From assembly GCA_963715405.1 (NCBI GenBank), contig OY970239.1, positions 868,001-932,000 of the forward strand: a stretch of 64,000 nucleotides of DNA, written 5' to 3'. Shown piece after piece: positions 8,009 to 16,044 of the stretch. The stretch is from JALZKA01 sp963715405 (GTDB lineage: Bacteria; Actinomycetota; Thermoleophilia; Solirubrobacterales; 70-9). The first letter of the stretch is position 1. Each line of letters starts with the position of its first letter. A program made the position numbers and the translations under genes. The notes under the pieces are model-generated. The model was not told the origin of the DNA. It saw only the letters and a program-made list of their open reading frames with translations, and ran no database searches.

Positions 8009-9127
8009 CTAAGCGCGCGCGGCAGTGGAGTCGCCGTTCGAGGCGGCCTCGTAGAGGGGCGAGCCGGGGCGAAGGTCCTCGAGGCGCATCGAGGGCCATT
8101 CCGACGGAGGCCCTTCGGGGCGGCGGATCTTCTCGGGGCGCTTAGCCTTGGGGAGCTGGGCGAGGAGCTCGGCGTTCTCGGGCGCGTTCAGCTGGCGCTT
8201 CACGGTCTCGATCGCAACCTCGATCGTGCGGTGCTGGTTGCGGCGGCTCATGAGGTTGGAACCCATCGCATTCAGGTCTTCTTCCAGAGGCTGCACCAAG
8301 ACGACACCGGTGCCGCGAGCTCGCATCGTGCGCGCCTCGGTGCCGAGGCGGCGGCCTGAAACGCCGCGAACGGCTCGTGCGCCCCATTCCAGCGGGTTCC
8401 AAGCGCGGGTGGGATGGAGAGAGGAGGTGGGGTTGAGGCAAATCACGAGGTCCATGTGAGCGTCGCGCAGGATGTCGAGGTTGGAAGTGGAGTACATGCC
8501 GCCGTCCACGTAGCGGCGCCCTGAGATCGAGACGGGGTGATAGAAGCCGGGGATGGCGCAGGAGGCGGCAACCGCGTCTGCGAGCTTGGCCTTGGGCGAG
8601 TTCGGACGGCCGAAAACGGTGCGCCTGCCGGTGGCGTAGTCGCAGGCGACGACGCGCATGCCTGGGTGGGGGCTCCAGCCGTCGCCGGAGGAGCGGTGGA
8701 CGATGTCCTGTAAAGGCTCGGTGGAGATGAAGCCGCGAGGGAGCCAGCCGGCGGCGACGGTTGAAGGGGGGTACTTGAACGGCTCCCGCGCCGTCCGGAG
8801 AGCAAGCTCCCATGAACCTGGCCCGACGGGCGGCCAGGCCTTGGCGAGGCGAAACGTCGCGCCGGCGGAGCGGTCGGCCTCGGAGGCGGGGCGCCCCTGC
8901 GCGTCGGTGAGGCCCTCGATGGTCTCACCCGCGGAGTGGGCGACCATGAACCAGATCGGGGTCCCCGCCGCGACGATCGAGCCGATCATGGAGCCTGCGG
9001 ACGTGCCGACGATGCGGGTCGCTTCCATGGGGTCCCAGCCCGTTTCGGTGGCAAGCGCCGAGAGGCCGCCGGTCAGCCAAGCGCCGCCTTGAATTCCCCC
9101 GGCGCCGAGGACAAGTCCCACCCTCAT
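8009..9127 (-). CDS. Patatin-like phospholipase
   Basis: About 372 residues. The patatin signature is complete: oxyanion loop GAGGIQGGAW, nucleophile in GTSAGS, and the Asp of the Ser-Asp dyad in YVDGGMYSTSNLD. It probably hydrolyses acyl esters of lipids in the cytoplasm or at the membrane. I start it at the ATG at 9127 (MRVGLVLGAGG), which puts the oxyanion loop at the usual position. A GTG at 9160 would add eleven residues. The gene is divergent from lemA. Confidence 0.85.
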   Translation of the reverse strand: MRVGLVLGAGGIQGGAWLTGGLSALATETGWDPMEATRIVGTSAGSMIGSIVAAGTPIWFMVAHSAGETIEGLTDAQGRPASEADRSAGATFRLAKAWPPVGPGSWELALRTAREPFKYPPSTVAAGWLPRGFISTEPLQDIVHRSSGDGWSPHPGMRVVACDYATGRRTVFGRPNSPKAKLADAVAASCAIPGFYHPVSISGRRYVDGGMYSTSNLDILRDAHMDLVICLNPTSSLHPTRAWNPLEWGARAVRGVSGRRLGTEARTMRARGTGVVLVQPLEEDLNAMGSNLMSRRNQHRTIEVAIETVKRQLNAPENAELLAQLPKAKRPEKIRRPEGPPSEWPSMRLEDLRPGSPLYEAASNGDSTAARA

Positions 9128-9186
9128 GGTGACCGGAAGGGTACCCGGGCCTTCGGCCACCTCTTTATTGCCATAGGTTTGCCGCG

Positions 9187-9759
9187 GTGTCCCCGGGATT
9201 GATCATCGCGCTCGCCGCCGTCGCGCTCATCGCCGTGTGGGCCGTGGTGACCTATAACCAGCTCGTCGGGCGTCGCCTTGCGTGCGAGAGCTCCTGGTCG
9301 CAGATCGACGTTGCGCTTCGCCTGCGCCACGATCTGGTGCCCCGCCTCGCCGAGGCGGTCGCGGGCTATGCGGGCCACGAGCGCCAAACGCTCGAGAACG
9401 TTTCGGAGGCGCGCTCGCAGGCGGTTGCCGCAAGCGGCGCGGCTCCAGGCGTGCGAGGTCCGGCAGAAGCGCTGCTGGGCGCCGGGATCGGCTCGGCGTT
9501 GCTCATCGCCGAGGACTATCCGGATCTGCTCGCGACGGAGAACTTCGCGCAGCTTCAGGCCGAGCTTTCGGAGGTGGAGGAGAAGATCTCGATCACGCGC
9601 CGCGTCTACAACGACACGGTCGAGACCTACAACACGAAGATCCAGGTGTTCCCGCCCGTGATCGTCGCCCGGCTCTTCGGCTTTGAGCGACGGGAGTTCT
9701 TCGACGCCCCGGTCGAGGCGGAGGCGGTGCCGGAGGTGAAGGTAGGCACAGCGGCATGA
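9187..9759 (+). CDS. lemA: LemA family membrane protein
   Basis: 190 residues with one N-terminal transmembrane helix (LIIALAAVALIAVWAVVTYNQL). The LemA core follows: ESSWSQIDVALRLRHDLVPRL, ENFAQLQAELSEVEEKIS and RRVYNDTVETYNTKIQVFP. The helical bundle faces outward. Biochemical function is unknown; the family is commonly paired with membrane proteins such as DUF2207. Here the next gene, a DUF2207 protein, overlaps it by four bases (ATGA), so translational coupling is likely. Confidence 0.9.
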   Translation: MSPGLIIALAAVALIAVWAVVTYNQLVGRRLACESSWSQIDVALRLRHDLVPRLAEAVAGYAGHERQTLENVSEARSQAVAASGAAPGVRGPAEALLGAGIGSALLIAEDYPDLLATENFAQLQAELSEVEEKISITRRVYNDTVETYNTKIQVFPPVIVARLFGFERREFFDAPVEAEAVPEVKVGTAA

Positions 9760-11630
9760 AGCTCGCCCCACGCATCATCTGGCGACTCGTCTTCCTGGCG
9801 ATCTTCGGCGGGATCCTCTACGCCATCAGCCTCGTCAACTGGGGCGAGCTGGAGAAGAGCTTCCGGGTTGACCGCGCGGACGTTCGCGTGGAGCTTCAAG
9901 ACGACGCGAGCCTTCACGTCACCGAGCGACTCACCTACGACTTCTCGGGCGATTTCTCCGGCGCGTTCCGAGATATCCCGCTGGCCGAGGGAGTGACGGC
10001 TCAGAACATTGAGGTGAGCGAAGAGGGGGAGACGTACGAGCCGGGTGGCGCGACAGCGCTGGGCTCCTATGACCGTCCCGGAACCTTCGGGGCCGAGCAG
10101 CTCGAGCTCGACGACAACGTCGAGGGCCCGACACGGGGTGTCAGGGTGGTCTGGCACTACGAGGCGAGCTCGGAAGAGCGGACTTTCATCGTGAGCTACG
10201 ACGTCCTTGGCGTGGCTAAGGCATATGACGACGTGGTGTACGTCCCGTGGGCCGTGTGGGGAGCCCAGTGGGAGTTCTGGCTTGACGACCTTCATGCGGA
10301 GATCGCGCTCGCCGACGCCGAAGAGGAGCCGGACGATGCCTGGCTGCGTCCGCGGAAGCTGGGGGAAGAGCCGGAGATCGGGGCGGGCACCGCGGTCGTC
10401 GACGTGGAGCGCCTGCCCTCCCAAGAACAGGTGGCGATGACCGCCGTGTTCCCGCGGGACGCGGTGAGCTCCGTCAGGGGCGCTCACGTGGAGGCCGGCA
10501 ATGGGCTCAACGAGATTCGAGCCGAAGAGGACGAGCTCGACGCTGACGCCGGGTTCTTCTCAGGGCTCGCGGCCTTTGTCGGCGAGAACGTCGTGTGGGT
10601 CGTGATCGCCTGGACGACGCTCGTACTTCTGGCGGCGGCATGGCTGTACTTCCGGGCACGTGAAGGGCGTCCGGTCGGTGTGCCGGATCATCTTCCCGAG
10701 CCGCCTGAGAGCATCTCGCCTGCGCTCGCCTACGCGTATGCAAACGAGGGAGGGTTCGACGACCGGCTGGTCTTGGCGACGTTGCTCGACCTCGTGGATC
10801 GCGGCTATTTCGAGGCAAAGGCCGCGCCGGGGAAGGAAATGGACCTCATGCTTTCGGTGCCGGAGAAGCGCCCGGCTCCTGAGGAGCTCGAGGGGTATGA
10901 GGCAAAGGCGATGGACTTCTTCGACGACCTCTTGAAGGACGGGCCGTGTGAGCTGGGCAAGCTCAAGGACCGGATTCCCAAGCACTCTGGAACGTGGCGG
11001 GAGCGCTGGGAATCGCTGACGGGAGCGCTTGACAACGTCGAGAAAGGCAAGCTCGAATGGAGCTTGACGCTGGTGAACGCCCGGAGGTTGCTGGCGGCGG
11101 TCGCGCTCGCCGGCTACGTCCTGATCCTCGTGCTGTATTTCCAACGGACGCACTTCATCTCCATCCCGCTGTTCGGGCTTGTGGCCGGAATGCTCTTCGT
11201 CTACCTCCTGCCGGAGCGCTACCTCAAGCGAATGGCTCCAGCGAGCCGGCAGAAGAGCGCCGAGTGGGAGGCGTTCGCGCGATGGACGAAGGACTTCCCG
11301 CGCCTCGAGGACGATCCGCCGGCAACGCTTCTCCTCTGGCGGCGCATCCTGATCTACGCGGTTGCGTTCGGCACCGCGGATCGCTTGATCGGGTCGGGGC
11401 GCATCCCCGAGCCGGTCCTCGAGGAGGCGCAGAGCGCTGGGATCTGGATGTGGCCGCACCTGAGCGGTAGCCAAGCGGGCATCACGCCGAGCTTCGACGG
11501 CTTTGCGTCGGGCTTCTCGAGCCAGGTCGCGCCGCAGCCGTCCACCTCAAGCGGCGGAGGCGGAGGGGGCGGCAGCTTCTCCGGGGGTGGAGGAGGCTTC
11601 TCGGGCGGAGGCGGAGGCGGCGCGTGGTGA
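9756..11630 (+). CDS. DUF2207 membrane protein with glycine-rich tail
   Basis: 624 residues. An N-terminal membrane helix leads to an extracytoplasmic beta-rich DUF2207 domain (LTYDFSGDFSGAFRDIPL at about 55-75). It is followed by a helix near 275-300 (VVWVVIAWTTLVLLAAAWLYF), a cytoplasmic helical region, two more membrane segments near 455-490, and a C-terminus of glycine/serine runs ending GGGGGGAW. This layout is typical of the DUF2207 partner of LemA. The poly-Gly tail often marks this family; its role is unknown. Confidence 0.85.
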   Translation: MKLAPRIIWRLVFLAIFGGILYAISLVNWGELEKSFRVDRADVRVELQDDASLHVTERLTYDFSGDFSGAFRDIPLAEGVTAQNIEVSEEGETYEPGGATALGSYDRPGTFGAEQLELDDNVEGPTRGVRVVWHYEASSEERTFIVSYDVLGVAKAYDDVVYVPWAVWGAQWEFWLDDLHAEIALADAEEEPDDAWLRPRKLGEEPEIGAGTAVVDVERLPSQEQVAMTAVFPRDAVSSVRGAHVEAGNGLNEIRAEEDELDADAGFFSGLAAFVGENVVWVVIAWTTLVLLAAAWLYFRAREGRPVGVPDHLPEPPESISPALAYAYANEGGFDDRLVLATLLDLVDRGYFEAKAAPGKEMDLMLSVPEKRPAPEELEGYEAKAMDFFDDLLKDGPCELGKLKDRIPKHSGTWRERWESLTGALDNVEKGKLEWSLTLVNARRLLAAVALAGYVLILVLYFQRTHFISIPLFGLVAGMLFVYLLPERYLKRMAPASRQKSAEWEAFARWTKDFPRLEDDPPATLLLWRRILIYAVAFGTADRLIGSGRIPEPVLEEAQSAGIWMWPHLSGSQAGITPSFDGFASGFSSQVAPQPSTSSGGGGGGGSFSGGGGGFSGGGGGGAW

Positions 11631-11693
11631 GTGCTCGTCAGGCGGATTGGCGTAGCGTGCGTGGCGCGATGAAGGCCCGGGGAAAGCGGGGGA

Positions 11694-13592
11694 GTGGTGA
11701 GCGGTAAGCGCGGGGCGATCCTGGCGATCTGTGGCGCGCTGATCTTCGCCGCGGCGATGGCGTGGCTGCTCGTGCCGGCGATCGACGGCAGCGATCTGAT
11801 CGACCCGTTGGTCTTCGACGGCCCGCAGGCGCTGGTGGACGACCGGGTCGATGCGCTCGTGCCTCTGATCGTCGCGGCGCTGGCGGGCCTCGCTGGGTTC
11901 GCGGGATGGTTCCTGGCGGGCCGCGAGGAGGGCGCCGCCGTCGATGAGGAGCGGGAGGCTCGCGAGCGGGCCGAGGACGAGGCGGAGAAGCTTCGTGCCA
12001 CCGCGACCGCACATAAGGAATGGATCAGGAAGCTTCGCGGTCAGGTAGGGGAGATGCAGCGCTCGCAAGGCGCGCTCAGCGGCATGGACGACGTGCGCCA
12101 GCTTGTGCTTCGCGTTGCGGTGCTCTTGCTCGAGGCCGAGATGGGGATCCTTCTCTCTCGGCAGGACGAGGATCGTGACGGCGACCTCGACCTCGTCGCG
12201 AGCGAGGGCTTCGAGAGCGACCCGGCGGACAGCAGGATCGTTCAGCGCTTCGCCCGGCAGGTGGTCGAGCGCGACACGACGGTCAGGGAGTCGGGTGCGG
12301 CGCTCGACGAGTGGCGCGAAGAGGACGCGGATTACGAGATCGAGAACCTGACGGCCATTCCGATCTACATCGAAAACGAATTCGAGGGCGTTGTGGTGTG
12401 CCTCAACAGCCGCGGGTTCGAGGAGCACTCCGACGACGTCTTGATCGCGCTCGGCGATCACGCCGGAGCCATCCTGCAGAACGCGCAGCTTCACGGCCAG
12501 CTTCGCGGCTCGTATATAGACACGGTGCGCGTCCTCGCCGAAGCGATCGAGGTGAAGGATCCCTTCTTGCGCGGCCATTCGGACGAGGTCTCTGACTACG
12601 TGGCGAGGGTGGCGAGCAAGCTTGGGATCGATCCGCAGCGCCGCGAAGAGCTCGTCTTCGGCTCGCTCCTTCATGACGTGGGCAAGCTCGGCATCTCCGA
12701 GCGCATCCTGCTCAAGCCGGGGAAGCTGACGCCGGAGGAGTACGCGATGGTCCAGCTTCACCCGCGGATCGGCTATCGCCTGGTCCAGAACGTGGCGCTC
12801 CTGCGCCCGATCGCGCCGGCGATCCTCCATCACCACGAGCGGTTCGACGGCACGGGCTATCCCGGCGGGCTCGTGGGCGAGCAGATCCCGCTTGAGGCGA
12901 GGATCATCGCGGTCGCCGACGCGTTCAGCGCGATGACGTCAGAGCGCCCCTACCAGCGCCGGCGCTCGCTCGGAGCGGCGTGCGAGGAGCTCGAGCGCTC
13001 GGCGGGGACGCAGTTCGACCCGGAGATCGTGCGCCTGTTCGTCGAAGAAGTGCGGCTCGGTCAGCGGGATCGCTCCGAAGACGAGCAGAAAGGAACGCGC
13101 GGATTGCTCGACGACCCGGAACTGGGCGCCGTCATCACCGAGGACGAGCCGCTCCTCGGCTACGGCGCCTTCGCGATCACCGACAACCTGACGCTCCTGT
13201 ACTCGCACCGCTACCTCCACGAGGTCGCTCGCTCGGAGGCCGAGCGCTCCGCGCTCCAGGGCGCTCCGTTCTGCGTCGTGCTGGCCGAGCTCACCGACCT
13301 GGCGAAGATCAACGAGGAAGAGGACTACGCGGCGGGCGACGAGGCAATCAAGCACGTCGCGGGCTGCATGCAGCGCATCGCGGTCCGCCACGGAGCGAGC
13401 GCCGCTCGGTTAAGCGGCCGGCGCCTTGCGCTCGTGGTGCCCGATTCGGACGAGGCGCGCGCGCAAGCGATCGCCGAGGAAATTCACACGGAGCTCGCCG
13501 GCAGCCACACGGTGCGCTTCACGTCAGCGTGCTGGGCCGAGGGCGACTCGGGCGAAGACGTGCTCGCGAGGGCGCAGGCGGGCCTGGCATAG
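11694..13592 (+). CDS. Membrane GAF/HD-GYP protein with degenerate C-terminal GGDEF
   Basis: 632 residues from a GTG. Two transmembrane helices (about 8-30 and 54-76) lead into a short coiled coil (85-120), a GAF domain (130-265) and an HD-GYP domain (270-455) with LLHDVGKLGI, ILHHHERFDGTGYPGG and VADAFSAMTSERPY. The metal and GYP residues are intact, so c-di-GMP hydrolysis is plausible. Residues 497-632 have the GGDEF-domain layout (DNLTLLYSHRYLHE, then GDEAIKHVA), but the signature position reads SGRRL at 574-578, so cyclase activity is unlikely. A hairpin follows the stop. Confidence 0.85.
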   Translation: MVSGKRGAILAICGALIFAAAMAWLLVPAIDGSDLIDPLVFDGPQALVDDRVDALVPLIVAALAGLAGFAGWFLAGREEGAAVDEEREARERAEDEAEKLRATATAHKEWIRKLRGQVGEMQRSQGALSGMDDVRQLVLRVAVLLLEAEMGILLSRQDEDRDGDLDLVASEGFESDPADSRIVQRFARQVVERDTTVRESGAALDEWREEDADYEIENLTAIPIYIENEFEGVVVCLNSRGFEEHSDDVLIALGDHAGAILQNAQLHGQLRGSYIDTVRVLAEAIEVKDPFLRGHSDEVSDYVARVASKLGIDPQRREELVFGSLLHDVGKLGISERILLKPGKLTPEEYAMVQLHPRIGYRLVQNVALLRPIAPAILHHHERFDGTGYPGGLVGEQIPLEARIIAVADAFSAMTSERPYQRRRSLGAACEELERSAGTQFDPEIVRLFVEEVRLGQRDRSEDEQKGTRGLLDDPELGAVITEDEPLLGYGAFAITDNLTLLYSHRYLHEVARSEAERSALQGAPFCVVLAELTDLAKINEEEDYAAGDEAIKHVAGCMQRIAVRHGASAARLSGRRLALVVPDSDEARAQAIAEEIHTELAGSHTVRFTSACWAEGDSGEDVLARAQAGLA

Positions 13593-13610
13593 GGCGATCA
13601 GCGATCGAGC

Positions 13611-13645
13611 GAAGACTTGAGCCGGCATAAGCGGCTCAAGTCTTC
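13611..13645 (+). terminator. Hairpin after the HD-GYP gene
   Basis: A perfect 14-bp stem, GAAGACTTGAGCCG pairing with CGGCTCAAGTCTTC, closes a 7-base loop. There is no clear T-run after it. It lies 18 bases past the stop and just ahead of tRNA-Leu, so it is a probable terminator or processing stem. Confidence 0.6.
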
Positions 13646-13680
13646 CGTCGATTCAGGAAGCGCTATTTTGAACTCGCCAC

Positions 13681-13764
13681 GCGGCTGTGGCGGAATTGGT
13701 AGACGCGCGGCGTTCAGGTCGCCGTGCCCGCAAGGGTGTGGAGGTTCGAGTCCTCTCAGCCGCA
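13681..13764 (+). tRNA. tRNA-Leu (CAG)
   Basis: Cloverleaf with a 7-bp acceptor stem (GCGGCTG with CAGCCGC), anticodon arm CGGCG-TTCAGGT-CGCCG giving anticodon CAG, a long variable arm (TGCCCGCAAGGGTGT) as in class II tRNAs, and T-arm GGAGG-TTCGAGT-CCTCT. CCA is not encoded. Confidence 0.95.
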
Positions 13765-13766
13765 TC

Positions 13767-13792
13767 ATTTGAGGCCGAGATCCGGCTCAAAT
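13767..13792 (+). terminator. Hairpin after tRNA-Leu
   Basis: ATTTGAGGCCG pairs with CGGCTCAAAT with one bulged G. The stem resembles the stem before the tRNA (CTTGAGCCG/CGGCTCAAG), so the tRNA is bracketed by two similar hairpins. Confidence 0.5.
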
Positions 13793-13826
13793 CGACCCCC
13801 GAGCTTCGCTAACATCGCCCCACCCT

Positions 13827-13899
13827 GCCGCTATCGTCTAGGGGACTAGGACGCCGGATTCTCAGTCCGGAAACCGGGGTTCGAATCCCCGTAGCGGTG
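13827..13899 (+). tRNA. tRNA-Glu (CTC)
   Basis: A 73-base cloverleaf: acceptor GCCGCTA with TAGCGGT (one G-T pair), anticodon arm CCGGA-TTCTCAG-TCCGG giving CTC, T-arm CGGGG-TTCGAAT-CCCCG, discriminator G. CCA is not encoded. The last 38 bases of the convergent NTF2-like reading frame run antisense through its 3' part. Confidence 0.95.
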
Positions 13900-14344
13900 C
13901 TACAAGACCTCGCTTCTGAGCGGGGTTTTGCCGTTTCCGGGGACGAAATGGGCCTGCAGCTTCGAGGGCTTCCGCTTCGGAATCGAAGGTGCTGGCCCAC
14001 GCGAGCTTGTTTTCGCGGATTCCGCCGGCCCAAGCGACGGCTACCCGGACCTCGGCCCCGCTGGCGCGGCCTCTCGCGCGCAGCTCGCCGGCAACAAACA
14101 CTCGGTTGTCGGGAGCCGGACGGACGTCCTTGAGGTGGATCTGGATGCCTTCCCAGGCCGAGTCGGCGTCCTCAAAGTACTTGTGGAGGCCGTCGTGCCC
14201 CTGATACGTCGTCGTTTCGATCAGGTTCGCCAGGTACGGGGTGAACTTGAAGTCCGCCGTGGTCACCTCCAAGAGCGCCTGCATCTCCCGCTGGTTGAAC
14301 GCCTGAGCCCAGCGATTGACTATTTCGACTGCCTCCCGCGACAT
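13862..14344 (-). CDS. NTF2/SnoaL-like protein, array copy 5, stop lost
   Basis: 160 residues. The body is a normal NTF2-like domain (MSREAVEIVNRWAQAFNQR start, then FEDADSAWEGIQIHL) reaching EAEALEAAG, where paralogs finish with LSE and a stop. Here the frame instead runs on for another 29 residues, antisense through the tRNA-Glu terminator and part of the tRNA itself. The last residues are simply tRNA sequence. The gene is the last of the array in transcription order. The fold is cone-shaped and can bind small ligands; the function is unknown. Confidence 0.65.
   Translation of the reverse strand: MSREAVEIVNRWAQAFNQREMQALLEVTTADFKFTPYLANLIETTTYQGHDGLHKYFEDADSAWEGIQIHLKDVRPAPDNRVFVAGELRARGRASGAEVRVAVAWAGGIRENKLAWASTFDSEAEALEAAGPFRPRKRQNPAQKRGLVAPLRGFEPRFPD
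13907..13929 (+). terminator. Rho-independent terminator of tRNA-Glu
   Basis: The 8-bp stem ACCTCGCT/AGCGGGGT with a TCTG loop is followed by TTTT, eight bases past the tRNA. It overlaps the run-on 3' end of the convergent NTF2-like frame. Confidence 0.75.
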
Positions 14345-14347
14345 CGC

Positions 14348-14791
14348 CTACTCCGAGAGCCCTGCGGCTTCGAGGGCCTCGGCCTTGTCCGCGTACTCAA
14401 TTGTTCGCTCCCATTTGCGATCGCGCACCGTGATGACGTGCGCCACCTCCATCTCAATCGGAACCTTGCTTCCCGCCCCGTGGCCGCTGAAGCGCAGCCA
14501 GACGAATACTTGGTCACCGCTTGCCTTCACCTCCACCGGCTCGGCCTTGAGATCGGGGTATGCCTCGAACCAGTTGCCGAAGTGCCGCGTGACGGCGTCG
14601 ATCCCGCAATGGATGGTCGAGTCTGGGTCTCTGGAATCGGTGTGGTACTCCCCGTCGGGCTGCCAGAACGTTGCCATCGCCTCCGGCAGCCTTCGCAGCC
14701 GCAACCCCAAGTCTCCCTCATCGGCGTTGAAGCGGGTCAAGCCCTCCAGCACAACCCTCACGTTCTCCTGCTCCACGCTCTCCTCCGTCAT
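14348..14791 (-). CDS. NTF2/SnoaL-like protein, array copy 4
   Basis: 147 residues, a single NTF2-like domain. It has a slightly longer N-terminus than its neighbours (MTEESVEQENVRVVLEGL) and the usual EALEAAGLSE end. Inside are EYHTDSRDPDSTIHCGID and VFVWLRFSGHGAGSK, matching the strand pattern of the family. Its stop and the ATG of the next copy are three bases apart (TAG GCG ATG), and the GGAG encoded by its last Ser-Glu codons sits where that ATG needs a ribosome-binding site. Ligand or reaction unknown. Confidence 0.8.
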   Translation of the reverse strand: MTEESVEQENVRVVLEGLTRFNADEGDLGLRLRRLPEAMATFWQPDGEYHTDSRDPDSTIHCGIDAVTRHFGNWFEAYPDLKAEPVEVKASGDQVFVWLRFSGHGAGSKVPIEMEVAHVITVRDRKWERTIEYADKAEALEAAGLSE

Positions 14792-15189
14792 TGCCTACTC
14801 CGACAGCCCAGCGGCATCGAGGGCCTCGGCTTCGGTGCGGAAAGTCCATAACGGACGACCTTGCCGTCACGAATCGTGAACACCTGCCAGTTACGCATGT
14901 CTACGTCGAGGCCGCTGCGTTTTCCGGTCGCGTGATGGTGGAGGAGTGCGACGACAGCATCGCCTGCGGAGATGCGCTTCTCGATTTCAGAGCGAAAGCT
15001 GCCGAAAGCGCCCCAGAATCGCAGCAGCTTCGCCAAGCCATCGTGACCGCGATACGTCCCATCGAAGTCAGCCCCCAGTGCAGACTCCACCTCAACGTCG
15101 GGATCGCAGAACTCACGTGCGGCGTCGTAATCGCCTCGGTTCCAGGCGTCGAACATCTGCTGAACGATCTCCACGTTCTCCTGCGACAT
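14788..15189 (-). CDS. NTF2/SnoaL-like protein, array copy 3, 3' frameshift
   Basis: 133 residues. The domain is intact through IRDGKVVRYGL (MSQENVEIVQQMFDAWNRGD start), then the frame changes and ends SAPKPRPSMPLGCRSRQ. In the neighbouring frame the sequence still reads FRTEAEALDAAGLSE and a TAG at 14795-14797. A single missing base near 14845 therefore accounts for the difference. The shifted frame happens to stop in an ATGA overlap with the next copy. This is either a genuine recent mutation or a sequencing indel. The fold is probably unaffected apart from the tail. Confidence 0.75.
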   Translation of the reverse strand: MSQENVEIVQQMFDAWNRGDYDAAREFCDPDVEVESALGADFDGTYRGHDGLAKLLRFWGAFGSFRSEIEKRISAGDAVVALLHHHATGKRSGLDVDMRNWQVFTIRDGKVVRYGLSAPKPRPSMPLGCRSRQ

Positions 15190-15192
15190 CGC

Positions 15193-15594
15193 CTACTCCG
15201 AGCGCCCAGCGGCCTCAAGGGCTTCATCTCGGCTGAGATGCCACTCGTAACGTTTTATCTTGCCGCCGGCCAGCGTCACTACAGAGCCGAAGGTCTGGGG
15301 GCCAAATGCCGCCTCACTCGTCCGGCCAACACCCGAAAACGTTCCAGTGACCAAGACCCGCGCCTCGAGGTCAACCACCTCGCTGATGTCGAAGCGGAGT
15401 TCAGCAAACGAATCTCGGATCGCGGTAAGCGCCGTTCGCATTCCACTGAGCCCGCGCCGGGTGCCCGGTTCCATCGCATCGTCGGGATTGACCCACTCCC
15501 CATCGGGGAGAACGAGCCGCAGGGCTGCCTCGACATCGCCTGTGCTCATCGCGTCAAACAGCGCTCGGACGATCTCCACGTTCTCCTGCGACAT
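15193..15594 (-). CDS. NTF2/SnoaL-like protein, array copy 2
   Basis: 133 residues with the canonical ends MSQENVEIVRALFDAMSTGD and DEALEAAGRSE, and one NTF2-like domain (VVDLEARVLVTGTFSGVGR, GSVVTLAGGKIKRYEW). It is separated from copies 1 and 3 by only three bases on each side, and those spacers keep all three in the same reading frame. No catalytic residues are recognisable with confidence. Confidence 0.85.
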   Translation of the reverse strand: MSQENVEIVRALFDAMSTGDVEAALRLVLPDGEWVNPDDAMEPGTRRGLSGMRTALTAIRDSFAELRFDISEVVDLEARVLVTGTFSGVGRTSEAAFGPQTFGSVVTLAGGKIKRYEWHLSRDEALEAAGRSE

Positions 15595-15597
15595 CGC

Positions 15598-16002
15598 TTA
15601 CTCCGAGAGCCCAGCGGCTTCGAGGGCTTCCGCCTCGCTCAGCACGGATTCAAGCCGGACAATCTTGTCCCCGCGAAAGGTGAACAGCATGAAGAATTTG
15701 AGGGTGGCTTCGATACCGCTAGTTCTTCCCGTGCCGTGCTGATTTACGTCTGCGATCACAGTGTCGCCGGCGACTCGCAACTCGGTGGCCTTGATGGTGT
15801 GCGACCCCGGCTCGAACTGCTTGAGAAACCCGATCAGGTATTCGCTGATCGCGTCGGGGCCATTGAGAACGGCGGGTTCTGGGAACGGAGGCCGCACCAC
15901 GAACGTCACATGGGGGTCGAGATCGTGGAGTCCGACGCCGAAGTTCCCGGCACCCCAAGCCTCGTAGATCCGGCGCACGATCTCAACATTTTCTTCCGAC
16001 AT
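15598..16002 (-). CDS. NTF2/SnoaL-like protein, array copy 1
   Basis: 134 residues, first in the array by transcription order: MSEENVEIVRRIYEAWGAGN at the start, then FVVRPPFPEPAVLNGPDAI, ELRVAGDTVIADVNQHGTGR, and EAEALEAAGLSE at the end. It is a standard SnoaL-like domain of the type expanded in Thermoleophilia. The downstream copy begins three bases after its TAA. A 42-base gap separates it from the exported-protein gene upstream, so that gene may share its promoter. Confidence 0.85.
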   Translation of the reverse strand: MSEENVEIVRRIYEAWGAGNFGVGLHDLDPHVTFVVRPPFPEPAVLNGPDAISEYLIGFLKQFEPGSHTIKATELRVAGDTVIADVNQHGTGRTSGIEATLKFFMLFTFRGDKIVRLESVLSEAEALEAAGLSE

Positions 16003-16044
16003 CGCCCGCGCAGTATCTCGCGGCTAGCGAAACCGTGCGCGACC

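Noticed and set aside
11560..11630. GGCGGAGG-rich simple repeat
   Set aside because: It encodes the glycine-rich C-terminus typical of DUF2207 proteins and is explained by the gene.
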